A stretch of 37,183 bases of DNA from contig CALXRR010000015.1 in NCBI GenBank assembly GCA_944390905.1, positions 1-37,183 of the forward strand, given 5' to 3'. The position numbers were made by a program, and so were the translations under genes. The notes beneath the pieces are model-generated. The model had not been told where the DNA came from, ran no database searches, and was given only the letters and a program-made list of their open reading frames with translations. Shown here piece by piece: positions 1 to 8,904 of this stretch. Position 1 is the stretch's first letter, and each line of letters starts with the position of its first letter. This stretch comes from an uncultured Alphaproteobacteria bacterium (lineage in GTDB: Bacteria > Pseudomonadota > Alphaproteobacteria > RF32 > CAG-239).

Positions 1-912
1 GATTCATCATGGCATACGGGCTGTGTTTGCAAGTCTGAATATAATCAGACTTGTACTTCGCCTATGAAAGGGGTGGGTAGCAGCTGTAATAACAAATACA
101 AATCCTGCTGCAACACCTGTCCTGAGTATACTTATACCTCAATCCCTAAAGGTTATGTTTCAGCCGGTTCTTGCAGTAGCTGTGATGGTCCTAAATATAA
201 AGTTACCGAGGCTCCTTGTACCGGCTACAAACGCGCCGGAGATTGTGAGTGTGGTTATGATACGACTTCTTCAACCTGTTTATCCGGTTCTACGACATTA
301 TACAAATCTTGCAAACCATGTTGCTCTTCAGCTTATGTTTATAACAGTTCAAACTGTGTTTATCCGAAGAAACTAGCCGGTGATGAGTGTGGAGGTAAAT
401 ATACCAAATGTGAAGGCAATTGCGCTGATGCCGGATATTTATCAAGTATTCCGAGTGGTAAAATTTGTAATAAAGTAAATTATGCCGGAAAAATTTGTTA
501 TACATCTTGTCGAACCGATGATCGTACGGATTTGGCAAAGCGTTATTGTTCAGGTTCTCAACTGATGTATGAAGAGTATCGCAAAGATGGGGTTTATTTA
601 GGTATTTTGGTAGGTAATATTTTAGTTAGTAATAATGTGTTGTATAATACTGAAAGTGAATGTATTTCAGCTTGTAATTATAGCACTAGAGGAGGGTTGC
701 GTTGGCGTTCTCCTAAAATTAGTGAGTTTCCAGCTTTGCGTTGTGCTATCGTGGCTATGGGTGGTAAAACGTATGATGTCTATTGGGCTGAGGGTGCCGC
801 TGGATATCATAACGGAAGTGCTGATTGGTTGTTTGGCGTGGAAGATATGAGTGGGCCAAGTCATTTGTATGTAGACCAGTCTAATTATTGTGCGTGTATT
901 TCGGAGTTATAA
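1..912 (+). CDS. Cys-rich secreted-type protein, 5'-truncated by window edge
   Basis: The frame is open from base 1, so the N-terminus and any signal peptide lie outside the window. About 303 residues are visible. The first two thirds are very rich in cysteine, with CxxC and CC pairs every 5-15 residues and repeated units such as YKSCCNTCPEY and YKSCKPCCSSAY, which suggests a disulphide-bonded extracellular stalk. The last ~90 residues contain LRWRSPKISEFPAL, resembling the WRLP..EL core of DUF1566/FISUMP (C-type-lectin-like) domains, so it may be a distant relative of the three MKIRFLL... genes in this window. The C-terminus is not a variable region of the kind seen in genes A and B. It is followed at once by a strong bidirectional terminator. 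Function is unknown; surface adhesion or binding is an inference. Confidence 0.75.
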   Translation, partial: DSSWHTGCVCKSEYNQTCTSPMKGVGSSCNNKYKSCCNTCPEYTYTSIPKGYVSAGSCSSCDGPKYKVTEAPCTGYKRAGDCECGYDTTSSTCLSGSTTLYKSCKPCCSSAYVYNSSNCVYPKKLAGDECGGKYTKCEGNCADAGYLSSIPSGKICNKVNYAGKICYTSCRTDDRTDLAKRYCSGSQLMYEEYRKDGVYLGILVGNILVSNNVLYNTESECISACNYSTRGGLRWRSPKISEFPALRCAIVAMGGKTYDVYWAEGAAGYHNGSADWLFGVEDMSGPSHLYVDQSNYCACISEL

Positions 913-914
913 TA

Positions 915-944
915 AAAAAGGGAGGTGTAAAACCTCCCTTTTTT
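915..944. terminator. bidirectional intrinsic terminator
   Basis: A perfect stem GGGAGGT/ACCTCCC is flanked by A6 on one side and T6 on the other, so it can end transcription in both directions. It lies between two convergent genes (stop at 912, stop of the opposite gene at 949). Confidence 0.9.
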
Positions 945-948
945 GTGC

Positions 949-2355
949 TTAGAACCTAAAGTAAATAAATGGGTTGTAGGTCGAAGCCGTAATTGAGGCT
1001 ACGGATAATATGAATAATATACCCAGCCAGATGTTGATTGCTCCGCGTTTGAGCTTTTGAGCATAGGGGACATCTAAAATGCGGGTGAAGATAGGCATTG
1101 AGCATAAAATACCTACGGCAAAAGCCAGAAGCTTAATGTTATCCATCTCATAAAGCATTTCGGAGTTGATTTCTTGCCAGTTGTTGAGGCCAAACATGCT
1201 CTTTAGATAAGTGGTGGCGTGGGTTAGATTATCAGCGCGGAATAGTACCCAGCCCAAGATAAAGGCAAACATTGCATAAATATGGTGGCTGACGCTTGAA
1301 ATTAAGCCTCCTTCTTGTTTGTGCCAGCCGGTTATCTTTTCAAAGATGATAAACATACCGTGCCAGATGCCCCAGAAGATGAAGTTCCAGCTGGCTCCGT
1401 GCCAAAGACCGGTAACCAAAAATACTATAAACAAGTTAATGCAGGTACGGTGCGGTGAAACCCGATTGCCGCCAAGAGGAATATATAGATATTCCTTAAA
1501 CCAGGTGGAAAGGGAAATGTGCCAACGGCGCCAAAACTCGGTAATTGATTTGGAGATGTAGGGATAGTTGAAGTTTTCCAAAAAGCGAAAGCCAAAGATT
1601 GAGCCTAAGCCTATGGCCATATCAGAATATCCGCTGAAATCGTAAAATAGCTGGAGGCTGTAAGCCAGAGCCCCTACCCAAGCGGTGAAGGGGTCAAGTG
1701 TATCAAGCGGTTGGGCAAAGATTTTATCTGCCAATGAGCCCAAGGTATTGGCTAACAGAATCTTTTTGGATAGGCCTATAATGAAGCGTTTGACACCATA
1801 AGAGACTTTATCAAAGGTGATGCTTCGGTTGTTGATTTGCTCATCAACATCGTGGTATTTGACGATAGGGCCGGCAACTAACTGCGGAAATAGTGTGATG
1901 TATAGCGACAGTTTGTAAACGTCTTTTTGAACGCTGACTTCTTTGCGGTAGACGTCAATAACATAAGACATAGCCTGAAAGGTGTAAAAAGATATACCAA
2001 TTGGCATGACTACGTCTATGACGCTGATGTTAGCATTGAAGGCTGCGTTGATGTTGTCCATTACAAAGTTGAAGTATTTGAAATAAAACAACGAGCTTAA
2101 GTTGGCTATAATCGTGGCAGCCAGGATTAATTTGCGGTGAAGCTGATTGCGGCTGCGGCTGATGTAGTTGGCGCCGATGTAGTTGACTAAAATCGTCAGT
2201 ATCATTATGGCTAGATAGCGCGGTTCTCCCCAGGCATAAAAGATTATACTTGCAATGAGCAGGATATAGTTGCGGATTTCTTTGCGTGCTAAAAGGTATG
2301 CGGCGCAGACTATCGGAAAAAAAAGAAATAAAAATGTTAAAGATGAGAATAGCAT
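949..2355 (-). CDS. MBOAT family O-acyltransferase (AlgI-like)
   Basis: A 468-residue polytopic membrane protein. It carries the MBOAT hallmarks: WRRWHISLSTWFKEYLY followed by IPLGGNR, and LVTGLWHGASWNFIFWG, whose histidine in GLWHGASW is the conserved catalytic His of the family. AlgI-like MBOATs move acetyl groups from a cytoplasmic donor across the inner membrane to a periplasmic partner that O-acetylates a polysaccharide. The upstream gene (4 bases away, same strand) encodes an AlgJ/AlgX-like protein, so the two form an operon and probably one O-acetylation machine. No polysaccharide synthesis genes are next to it, so the acceptor (capsule, exopolysaccharide or peptidoglycan) cannot be named. 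Length and motifs are normal for the family. Confidence 0.93.
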   Translation of the reverse strand: MLFSSLTFLFLFFPIVCAAYLLARKEIRNYILLIASIIFYAWGEPRYLAIMILTILVNYIGANYISRSRNQLHRKLILAATIIANLSSLFYFKYFNFVMDNINAAFNANISVIDVVMPIGISFYTFQAMSYVIDVYRKEVSVQKDVYKLSLYITLFPQLVAGPIVKYHDVDEQINNRSITFDKVSYGVKRFIIGLSKKILLANTLGSLADKIFAQPLDTLDPFTAWVGALAYSLQLFYDFSGYSDMAIGLGSIFGFRFLENFNYPYISKSITEFWRRWHISLSTWFKEYLYIPLGGNRVSPHRTCINLFIVFLVTGLWHGASWNFIFWGIWHGMFIIFEKITGWHKQEGGLISSVSHHIYAMFAFILGWVLFRADNLTHATTYLKSMFGLNNWQEINSEMLYEMDNIKLLAFAVGILCSMPIFTRILDVPYAQKLKRGAINIWLGILFILSVASITASTYNPFIYFRF

Positions 2356-2359
2356 TACT

Positions 2360-4036
2360 TTAATCCTTTGGGAATGTTAAAGAGGACAACGTGGGAACCA
2401 TGCGCTCTAGCTGTTCCATGATTATGATGTCTCCTTGTTTAAGCTCTTGAAGATCTGTATCTTTGATGTCATAGCGCCATTTGTAGTTGACTTCTTTGAA
2501 TGTGTTGTTGAGATATGGACCAAGGTTAGCACTGAACGAATCTCTGTATATATATACAATTTTTTTGCCATAGGGATTGTTACAATGAGTGTCTTGGGTT
2601 TCACCGAGAGAGTGGTCACAGGTCTCGGTATTATTTATTTGAGGATAAAAATAGGTTGTGTTATTGTCTATTTCTGATCCTGGGTAGAGTTTATTTAAAT
2701 CTCCTGAAGGATGTTTTGCTTCATATAATGGAAGGTCTTTTAGTACTTTAAATGGTTGTTTGCGACCTTGGTTGATTTGATGCATTAATTCAAGGTACCC
2801 GATATAGGCTCCATACGGGGTCCAGTGGGTGTCATTTTTCCAGTATAATAAATTGTCGCTTTCTTTTTTGGCCTGATGGATAACATCATAAAGGTAGATA
2901 ACTTTTACATGTGTGTGCTGATGTAAATAGTTTACCAATTGGTTGATGCGGCTTTGGCTATCTGGTTTTTCTTTTTTGATACCTTGGATATTTTCGCCAT
3001 AAATTTTGTTTTTATCGGGACAAATCAGGTAGTAAAATTCTTTGCCGTTCTTTTTTGCCCATTGGTCGATGTCTGATAAGTATTGGGCTATATTTTGTAG
3101 ATCTTCGTTGCTGAATGTAGAGGTGTTTTTATAATTGTTAATGCTGTCTTCTTGGGTATAGAAAAGCCAGTTATCTTTGCCTACCAGAACTTTGTCGTTG
3201 CCATGTCGGCTTATGTTCATTTGGAGATAATTGTGAAAGTTTATGATTTTGTCTCTGATGTAGAAATGGTCGTTAAACCATTGTTCAAATTGTTGTCCGT
3301 AGTTTTGAGATTTATCATAAATGGCTTTTAATGTGGGGCGAGCGGCTAGAGTACGATTTTCATTTTGGGAGGTCTCTTGGTCTGAAATGTTCCACATCGG
3401 AATGAAAATTGCTGTAAAAAATAGGCTTAAAAATACAATATCTATTCTGGAATAGTGACCTTCCAGTTTGAATGTGGCTAGATATTTTATAAGCTTGTAG
3501 GATATAAAAAAGTAAATCGTGGCTAGGATAGTAAATATATATACATCAATATTGTTTTGACCTTTGATTGTTTTGGGAAATTCTATGGTGATAGCGGCAC
3601 TGTTCTTAGATGATGTTGTAAAGGTTAAGTCGTTTTGGTTGGAATGTTTGTTTAATATATCAGTGTATTTAAAATCTTCAAAATTATTTATGGAATTTTG
3701 TTTTTTTCCGGTGAGAGTGATATTGGATAAAGTAATGCTATTGTTGCTTGGAGCAAATTTAAGGCGTATTGTGTTTAGTTTTGCTGCATCTATAGTGATG
3801 TCTTGTTGAGATGTTCCTGCGTTAATGGTGCCGTTAATGTGGCTTGCAGTGTTAAATAATTGGGAGGAATGGGTGGTATAAAGGACTTCATAGTCTACTT
3901 TTTTTGCTGAAGTCGCAGTAAAATGTAAGGTAAAGTTTTTGATGTTCCAGAAATGGGAGGATAGATTTAGTAAAATAGCCGTAATTATTAAAACAATTAT
4001 TATTGTTTTATTGGGGCGTGGAAAATAGCGTTTCAT
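2360..4036 (-). CDS. AlgJ/AlgX-like SGNH acetyltransferase, membrane-anchored
   Basis: 558 residues. An N-terminal membrane segment (about residues 12-28), a divergent extracytoplasmic region, a second hydrophobic segment (about 170-190) and a third (about 200-217) precede an AlgX/AlgJ-type SGNH domain. Family marks are VLVGKDNWLFYTQED at its start, NDTHWTPYGAYIGY with the catalytic D-x-H pair, and YIYRDSFSANLGPYL with the nucleophile serine. EQLERMVP near the end matches the usual terminal motif. The extra N-terminal ~230 residues are not typical of AlgJ and show no match I recognise. It is the first gene of a pair with the MBOAT gene and probably acts as the periplasmic acetyl acceptor and transferase. 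The region is AT-rich compared with its neighbours. Confidence 0.85.
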   Translation of the reverse strand: MKRYFPRPNKTIIIVLIITAILLNLSSHFWNIKNFTLHFTATSAKKVDYEVLYTTHSSQLFNTASHINGTINAGTSQQDITIDAAKLNTIRLKFAPSNNSITLSNITLTGKKQNSINNFEDFKYTDILNKHSNQNDLTFTTSSKNSAAITIEFPKTIKGQNNIDVYIFTILATIYFFISYKLIKYLATFKLEGHYSRIDIVFLSLFFTAIFIPMWNISDQETSQNENRTLAARPTLKAIYDKSQNYGQQFEQWFNDHFYIRDKIINFHNYLQMNISRHGNDKVLVGKDNWLFYTQEDSINNYKNTSTFSNEDLQNIAQYLSDIDQWAKKNGKEFYYLICPDKNKIYGENIQGIKKEKPDSQSRINQLVNYLHQHTHVKVIYLYDVIHQAKKESDNLLYWKNDTHWTPYGAYIGYLELMHQINQGRKQPFKVLKDLPLYEAKHPSGDLNKLYPGSEIDNNTTYFYPQINNTETCDHSLGETQDTHCNNPYGKKIVYIYRDSFSANLGPYLNNTFKEVNYKWRYDIKDTDLQELKQGDIIIMEQLERMVPTLSSLTFPKD

Positions 4037-4205
4037 TTAGTTACTCTACAAGTTTTGGTGTATAAAAATAAGTCTATAGCTGTAAAGTTTAAAATACATA
4101 ATATGCTTTATCTTGCAAATAAAAAGTAATGTTTTTGAACAAGATAAGGTTGAAAATTGAGGAAATAGGAATAAAATCAGGTGATGAATGTATGAGTGAA
4201 GATAA

Positions 4206-4238
4206 AAAAGAAACGCTCTTATAAAGAGCGTTTCTTTG
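4206..4238 (-). terminator. intrinsic terminator of accBC
   Basis: AAGAAACGCTCTT pairs with AAGAGCGTTTCTT around the loop ATAA. Read on the minus strand, T6 follows the stem. It starts a few bases after the accC stop codon. Confidence 0.88.
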
Positions 4239-4242
4239 ATGG

Positions 4243-5592
4243 TTATTTGTTTTTCTTGCGGTTTTCCATGTAGTGTTCAAGCCAATGGATGTTGTACTGT
4301 CCGTCAATGAACTCTGCCTGTGAAATAATCTCTTGATGCAGAGGAATGGTGGTTTGTACGCCTTCTATTACAAATTCTTCCAAGGCACGGCGCAAGCGCA
4401 TTAACGCAGCGTTGCGGGTTTTGCCGTGGACGATGAGCTTGGCTATCATACTATCATAAAAAGGTGGAATGCTGTAACCGGAGTAAATCTCTGAGTCTAC
4501 TCTGACACCCAGACCGCCTGGGGCATGCCATTCGGTAATCTTGCCGGGGCAGGGGGTGAAAGTTTCAGGATTTTCGGCATTAATACGGCATTCAATTGCG
4601 TGTCCGCTGAAGGTGATATCGTCTTGGGTGTAGCCCAATTCGGCACCGCTGGCTATACGAATCTGTTCACGGACGATATCAATGCCGCTGACGGCTTCGG
4701 TAATCGGGTGTTCAACTTGAAGGCGGGTGTTCATTTCCAAAAAGTAGAATTTGCCGTCTTCATATAAAAACTCAAGCGTTCCGGCGTTGGTATAGCCGAT
4801 TTCTTCAATTGCCTTGCGGACAATGTCGCCGATTTCTTTGCGCTGTTGCTGGTTGAGTGCCGGTGATGGGCATTCCTCAATAACCTTTTGGTTCTTGCGC
4901 TGAATCGAGCAGTCGCGTTCGCCTAAGTGGACAACGTGGCCGTATTTGTCTGCTAAAATCTGCATCTCAATATGGCGTGGTTTTTGCAGATATTTTTCCA
5001 TATAGACCACGTCGCTGGTGAAGGCTGCTTTGGCTTCGGCTTTAGCCATGGTGAAAGCTTCACGCATTTCTTCATCATTAAAGGCGATTTTCATGCCTTT
5101 ACCGCCGCCGCCGGCTGTGGCCTTGACTATTACAGGATAGCCGATTTTGTTGGCCCATTCAATAGCGTGGTCAACGCTCTCTAATGCAGGAGAGCCAGGG
5201 GTGACCGGAAGACCGGCTTTGATTGCGGCCTGACGAGCGGTAATTTTGTCACCCATAAGGCGCATTTGAGCTGCGGTCGGACCGATGAAGGTGATGCCAT
5301 GGGCTTCAACCATTTCAGCGAAGTCTGCATTCTCGGATAAAAAACCGAATCCGGGGTGAATAGCGTCTGCTCCGGTAATCAGCGCGGCTGAAATAATGGC
5401 TGACATATTTAAATACGAATCGCTAGAGCGAGCCGGACCGATGCAAACAGCTTCATCGGCCAGACGAACGTGCATGGCGTTGGCGTCGGCTTCTGAATGA
5501 ACGGCTACCGTGCGGATGCCCATTTCGCGGCAGGCGCGGTGGATACGCAGGGCGACTTCTCCTCGGTTGGCTATAAGTACTTTTTCAAACAT
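4243..5592 (-). CDS. accC: biotin carboxylase, acetyl-CoA carboxylase subunit
   Basis: 449 residues from the ATG at 5592, the same length as E. coli AccC. It carries out ATP-dependent carboxylation of biotin on AccB, the first half-reaction of acetyl-CoA carboxylase in fatty-acid synthesis. Visible marks are the N-terminal FEKVLIANRGEVALRI, the glycine-rich ATP lid KATAGGGGKGMK (about 160-171), the active-site stretch EMNTRLQVEHPITEAVSG (about 287-304) and SKMIAKLI-type residues (DSMIAKLIVHG) near the C-terminal domain. A longer frame begins at 5643 but would overlap accB by 29 nt and adds 17 residues absent from the family, so 5592 is chosen; GGGAT lies upstream of it. It follows accB with a 22-nt gap, so accBC is one operon. 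Confidence 0.97.
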   Translation of the reverse strand: MFEKVLIANRGEVALRIHRACREMGIRTVAVHSEADANAMHVRLADEAVCIGPARSSDSYLNMSAIISAALITGADAIHPGFGFLSENADFAEMVEAHGITFIGPTAAQMRLMGDKITARQAAIKAGLPVTPGSPALESVDHAIEWANKIGYPVIVKATAGGGGKGMKIAFNDEEMREAFTMAKAEAKAAFTSDVVYMEKYLQKPRHIEMQILADKYGHVVHLGERDCSIQRKNQKVIEECPSPALNQQQRKEIGDIVRKAIEEIGYTNAGTLEFLYEDGKFYFLEMNTRLQVEHPITEAVSGIDIVREQIRIASGAELGYTQDDITFSGHAIECRINAENPETFTPCPGKITEWHAPGGLGVRVDSEIYSGYSIPPFYDSMIAKLIVHGKTRNAALMRLRRALEEFVIEGVQTTIPLHQEIISQAEFIDGQYNIHWLEHYMENRKKNK

Positions 5593-5614
5593 GTATTTAT
5601 CCCGAAGTTTGTGT

Positions 5615-6100
5615 TTATTCGATAACAACCAACGGTTCACCATATTCTACAGGATCACCGCTCTCTACCAGAATTTTGCTGACTTTGCCGCCTTTGTGGG
5701 CTTTGACCGGATTGTAGGTCTTCATGGCTTCTATCAAGCAAACTGTATCGCCTTCGGCAACGGTGTCACCGACTTTGACGTAATTCGGGCTGTTGGGATC
5801 GCTGGAAAGATATACTACGCCCACCATCGGAGATTTTACGCTGCCGGGGTGCTTGCTGTAATCAACTTCAGCCGGGGCTGTGCTGGCTGCGGCGGTAGGC
5901 GCTGCAGGTGCAGGAGCTGCTAAAGGAGCAGGCATCGGAGCTGGAGCTGCGACCGGCATCGGCGGAACAGGTGCCGGATGCGGATGGCGAGACAAGCTGA
6001 TGCGACAGCTTTCGTCTTCATATTCCAGTTCGGTAAGGCTGCTGTTATCAAGAATTTCAGCCAGTTTGCTAATAATCTTTGTATCCAATGGAGTTGACAT
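5615..6100 (-). CDS. accB: biotin carboxyl carrier protein of acetyl-CoA carboxylase
   Basis: 161 residues. The C-terminal biotinyl domain (about 85-161) contains EAMK with the biotin-accepting lysine at residue 127, set in CLIEAMKTYNPVKAHKGG. This departs slightly from the common EAMKMMNEI form, with T-Y in place of the usual M-M or L-M. Residues ~38-75 form the flexible Pro/Ala linker typical of BCCPs, made here of repeated APAP/APAAPT stretches. It is the first gene of accBC. The carboxyltransferase genes accA and accD are not in this window. Confidence 0.96.
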   Translation of the reverse strand: MSTPLDTKIISKLAEILDNSSLTELEYEDESCRISLSRHPHPAPVPPMPVAAPAPMPAPLAAPAPAAPTAAASTAPAEVDYSKHPGSVKSPMVGVVYLSSDPNSPNYVKVGDTVAEGDTVCLIEAMKTYNPVKAHKGGKVSKILVESGDPVEYGEPLVVIE

Positions 6101-6290
6101 ATTTATTCTCTCTTACTTATTATTTAAACAAATTCTTCTTTATTCATATCTTGATTTTAAGTGAAAAACAACAAGAATCTTTATATTAGTGCTGAATTTG
6201 TGTGGAAAGCCCGAAAATTAAGGTGTTTTAAGTATATGTTTACAACTTTTCTGTTATGTTGTGTTAGGCAAAATTGATGGAGATTGAGTG

Positions 6291-6725
6291 ATGAGTGATT
6301 ATTTGTGGTTGGGCTATGCTTTATTGTCGGCTTTGATGGCGGCTCTGGTCAGTGTGTTTGGAAAAATTGGCTTGCAGGGGCTGGATGCTAATACGGCAAC
6401 GGCTATTCGCGCCGTGATTATGGCTTTGTTTTTGGTGGCGGTGTTGCTGGTGCAGCGAAATGTGGGGCATGTATCGGAGATTTTGAGCAATTCTAAGGCG
6501 ATGTTATTTATTGTATTGAGTGGGGTGGCCGGTGCGTTGTCTTGGTTGTTTTATTTTGTGGCGCTTAAATATGGTAAAGTGGCGCAGGTGACATCAGTGG
6601 ATAAGTTTAGCGTGGTGTTGGCGGCAATTATTGCCGTAGTGTTCTTGGGTGAGGCTTTGTCTTGGGTGTCGGCGGCAGGGGTTGGTTTGATTACCGCCGG
6701 AATTATTTTGGTCGCCTTGGGATAA
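6291..6725 (+). CDS. small EamA/DMT-family membrane protein
   Basis: 144 residues from ATG 6291 (GGAG at 6279-6282, 8-nt spacing); a GTG one codon earlier is less likely. It has about five hydrophobic segments and one EamA repeat: a start of the type YALLSALMAALVSVFGKIG, a central FYFVALKYGKVAQVTSVDKF and an end FLGEALSWVSAAGVGLITAG. Single-repeat members of the drug/metabolite transporter superfamily work as dimers, and the substrate cannot be read from sequence. The stop codon lies against the sigma-54 promoter of the next gene, so the two are probably transcribed separately. Confidence 0.85.
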   Translation: MSDYLWLGYALLSALMAALVSVFGKIGLQGLDANTATAIRAVIMALFLVAVLLVQRNVGHVSEILSNSKAMLFIVLSGVAGALSWLFYFVALKYGKVAQVTSVDKFSVVLAAIIAVVFLGEALSWVSAAGVGLITAGIILVALG

Positions 6726-6726
6726 A

Positions 6727-6742
6727 TGGCACAAAAATTGCA
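6727..6742 (+). promoter_or_regulatory. sigma-54 (RpoN) promoter upstream of flgE
   Basis: TGGCACA-AAAA-TTGCA matches the -24/-12 consensus (TGGCACG-N4-TTGCW), with GG and GC at the required spacing. The predicted start is near 6752, about 30 nt before the hook gene. Sigma-54 control of hook genes is established in Caulobacter-type alphaproteobacteria. An activator site was not identified. Confidence 0.75.
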
Positions 6743-6781
6743 TATTAATCCTTAAATGATTTAATTTGTTTGAGGTGTAAT

Positions 6782-8002
6782 ATGGCTTTAGGTATATTTT
6801 TTGCTCCGGTCTCCGGTATGAATGCACAGAGCAATGCTTTGAGTGCCGTCAGTGATAATATTGCCAATATCAATACCGTAGGCTATAAATCTGCCAGTAC
6901 TTTGTTCTATACCATGCTGGGGTCTCAACCGGCGGCGTCAGGCATTAGTGATGAAATCTCGACCTCAAAGGTGGATACTTTCGGGGTGGGGTCTTATACT
7001 CGTTATTCGATTTTGGATCAAGGTGTGGTGACTTCTACCGGAAATGCTTTTGATGTGGCGCTTAATCAGGAAAATGCATTCTTTGCCGTGAATGACGGTT
7101 ATGGCAATATATATTATACTCGTGCCGGTAAGTTTTCTCAGCGTGCCGAAGGCGGAGTAAATTATTTGATTAATAACAGCGGTTATTATGTACAGGGATT
7201 TAAGGCTAACGGAGACGGTACTTTTGCCGCTACAACATCAGATGTGGTGATTGATCCGGTTAGTAAAATGCCGGCAGTGCCGACCACGGATATGGAAATT
7301 ATTGCCAACGTGCCGGCAAGCGATGTTGATTCCGCTGCTTATGGATTGACCGTATATGGGCCTGAAAACGGCGGTGAAAATATGAATATGGTCTTTACTA
7401 AAGTTGAGGGAAAGCTCAATACTTGGAGTGTTGATTTTGTGGCTGAAAACGGTACTGTGACCGGAGGCCCGATTGAGGTGCAGTTTTCAAGCGACGGAAA
7501 GCTAGTCTCGCCGCAAAGTATTAATATTACTACCAACTGGAATGACGGAACTTCTAATAATATTACCATTCATATTGATAAAATGACCCAATATGCGGGA
7601 TCTGATGTGGAGACGCGTATATCTCAAGATGGGGTTGAGAGCGGTGATTATCTTGGGAGTTATATTGACCGTGATGGCGTGTTGCGTGCCAAATATACTA
7701 ATGACAAGACTTTGGATATTGCTAAGTTGGCGGTAGTGGGTTTTCAGGCTCCGGAGAATTTAATTCCGGTCAGCGGGACGATGTTTGAGGCAACCAGTGA
7801 TGTCGGCGGGAGTTTTTATGTGATTGGTTCTGATACTGAAAATTTGAATGTTTTGGTGCCAGAATCGGTGGAAGCTTCAAATGTGAGAGTGGAAGAAGAA
7901 TTTGCCGAGATGATTCAAGTGCAGCGTGCTTATAATCTGAACTCTAATGCTTTTACCGTGATTAATGAAATGACATCAACCGCAATTGATTTGAAGTCGT
8001 AG
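6782..8002 (+). CDS. flgE: flagellar hook protein
   Basis: 406 residues from ATG 6782, with GAGGTG 5-10 nt upstream; TTG at 6770 is an in-frame alternative. The N-terminus SAVSDNIANINTVGYKSAS is the rod/hook signature shared by FlgE/F/G. The C-terminus (EEFAEMIQVQRAYNLNSNAF, then INEMTSTAIDLK) is the matching coiled-coil end. The length and the large middle domain fit FlgE better than FlgF or FlgG. The protein polymerises into the hook, the universal joint of the flagellum. No other flagellar gene lies in the window, so this is a detached hook gene with its own promoter. The 3' flank carries a copy of a palindromic GGGAGAGGAATATA repeat. Confidence 0.9.
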   Translation: MALGIFFAPVSGMNAQSNALSAVSDNIANINTVGYKSASTLFYTMLGSQPAASGISDEISTSKVDTFGVGSYTRYSILDQGVVTSTGNAFDVALNQENAFFAVNDGYGNIYYTRAGKFSQRAEGGVNYLINNSGYYVQGFKANGDGTFAATTSDVVIDPVSKMPAVPTTDMEIIANVPASDVDSAAYGLTVYGPENGGENMNMVFTKVEGKLNTWSVDFVAENGTVTGGPIEVQFSSDGKLVSPQSINITTNWNDGTSNNITIHIDKMTQYAGSDVETRISQDGVESGDYLGSYIDRDGVLRAKYTNDKTLDIAKLAVVGFQAPENLIPVSGTMFEATSDVGGSFYVIGSDTENLNVLVPESVEASNVRVEEEFAEMIQVQRAYNLNSNAFTVINEMTSTAIDLKS

Positions 8003-8065
8003 GTTGGAAGCGGGCACAGGGAGTGTTCTCTTAATGCGTTATATTAGGAAGCTGGCGGAAGATGC

Positions 8066-8120
8066 CCTCTATCTGCAAGGGAGAGGAATATAGGGAGAGG
8101 GGGCCGCACGGGAGAGGATG
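8066..8120. repeat. palindromic GGGAGAGGAATATA-type repeat
   Basis: The segment CAAGGGAGAGGAATATAG recurs at 21309-21335 (ACGGGAGAGGAATATATT), in both cases beside complementary CCCTCTC stretches. It sits between flgE and the promoter of the next gene. Confidence 0.5.
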
Positions 8121-8129
8121 GGTTTTTTA

Positions 8130-8157
8130 TTGACATCTTTATTGAGGCCGTTATAGT
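8130..8157 (+). promoter_or_regulatory. sigma-70 promoter, copy 1 of a duplicated promoter
   Basis: TTGACA (8130-8135), a 16-nt spacer, then TATAGT (8152-8157) and GAG. The downstream leader AAAAACATTATTAATT recurs with few changes before the gene at 9008. The leader has no Shine-Dalgarno sequence. Confidence 0.8.
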
Positions 8158-8197
8158 GAGCACGTAAAAACATTATTAATTTATAAAATTTATAGCT

Positions 8198-8896
8198 ATG
8201 TTTATTATTGTTATTTGTTTGGTGCTGATTATGTGGATTTTGATGCATTTTAAGCGCAAAAAAATCGCACTGCAAAAAGAGGCTGAAGATTGTAAAAAGA
8301 TGATGCTTAGTGATGAACGGTGCTTGCCTTCTCAACAGAGACGTTATCTGAATTATCAAAAACAGCAAAGTGTGTTGAACCGGTTGATGCTAGGTGCAAT
8401 TCTCTTAGTGCTCTTGTTGGGTGGAAGGTGGATGGTTTTGGCTCATCAGTGGGACAATGTGGTTGAACAACTTGGTATTGAAGAGCAAAAGCAAATTCAT
8501 TGGTATTCGGAAAATGCAGCCAGGCTGCGTTTTTATGCTGATGTGCAGCCAGATTCTGTCAAACTGCAAGCCTTTGATGCAGCCTATGAACAAAATTATA
8601 ATTTTAGATTATGGCAGCATGCAAAATGCGGAAAGCTTTATTTATGGATGGGCTTGTGGTCTGTGGTTGCTGTTGCGGTATATGTGATTTTGTTTAGAAA
8701 AAAGTATTATCAATGTGATAGAGCTTATTTCGGGATTGCCTTGGCTTCAATTGTTTTTATGGTCGTGGAGCTGGCGGCAATTGGGGTGATGGCAATGGCT
8801 TGTCTGTCAGCGATTGTTTTATGCGCGATGTTTGAAGTTTTGTGTTGGCATGTTGCTTCGTTGATATTAGCTTTATTATATCCACTTAATCCGTAA
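8198..8896 (+). CDS. unknown four- to five-segment membrane protein, paralogue 1
   Basis: 232 residues and not a family I recognise. An N-terminal membrane segment (about 2-16) is followed by a basic stretch (HFKRKKIALQKEAEDCKK), a second membrane segment (about 64-81), a soluble stretch of ~65 residues, then three C-terminal segments (about 149-167, 177-198, 200-227). The protein at 9008 has the same layout but little sequence identity. The two share almost the same promoter, leader and terminator, so they are diverged tandem duplicates. The ATG has no visible ribosome-binding site; the 5' leader is A/T-only just before it. Function is unknown. Confidence 0.7.
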   Translation: MFIIVICLVLIMWILMHFKRKKIALQKEAEDCKKMMLSDERCLPSQQRRYLNYQKQQSVLNRLMLGAILLVLLLGGRWMVLAHQWDNVVEQLGIEEQKQIHWYSENAARLRFYADVQPDSVKLQAFDAAYEQNYNFRLWQHAKCGKLYLWMGLWSVVAVAVYVILFRKKYYQCDRAYFGIALASIVFMVVELAAIGVMAMACLSAIVLCAMFEVLCWHVASLILALLYPLNP

Positions 8897-8904
8897 TCAA
8901 TAAG

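Noticed and set aside
5593-5643. Longer start for accC
   Set aside because: It would overlap accB and add residues outside the family; ATG 5592 gives the standard 449 residues.
5510-6164. Plus-strand open frames across accB/accC, including an Ala/Gly-rich one
   Set aside because: Antisense shadows of accB's Pro/Ala linker and accC.
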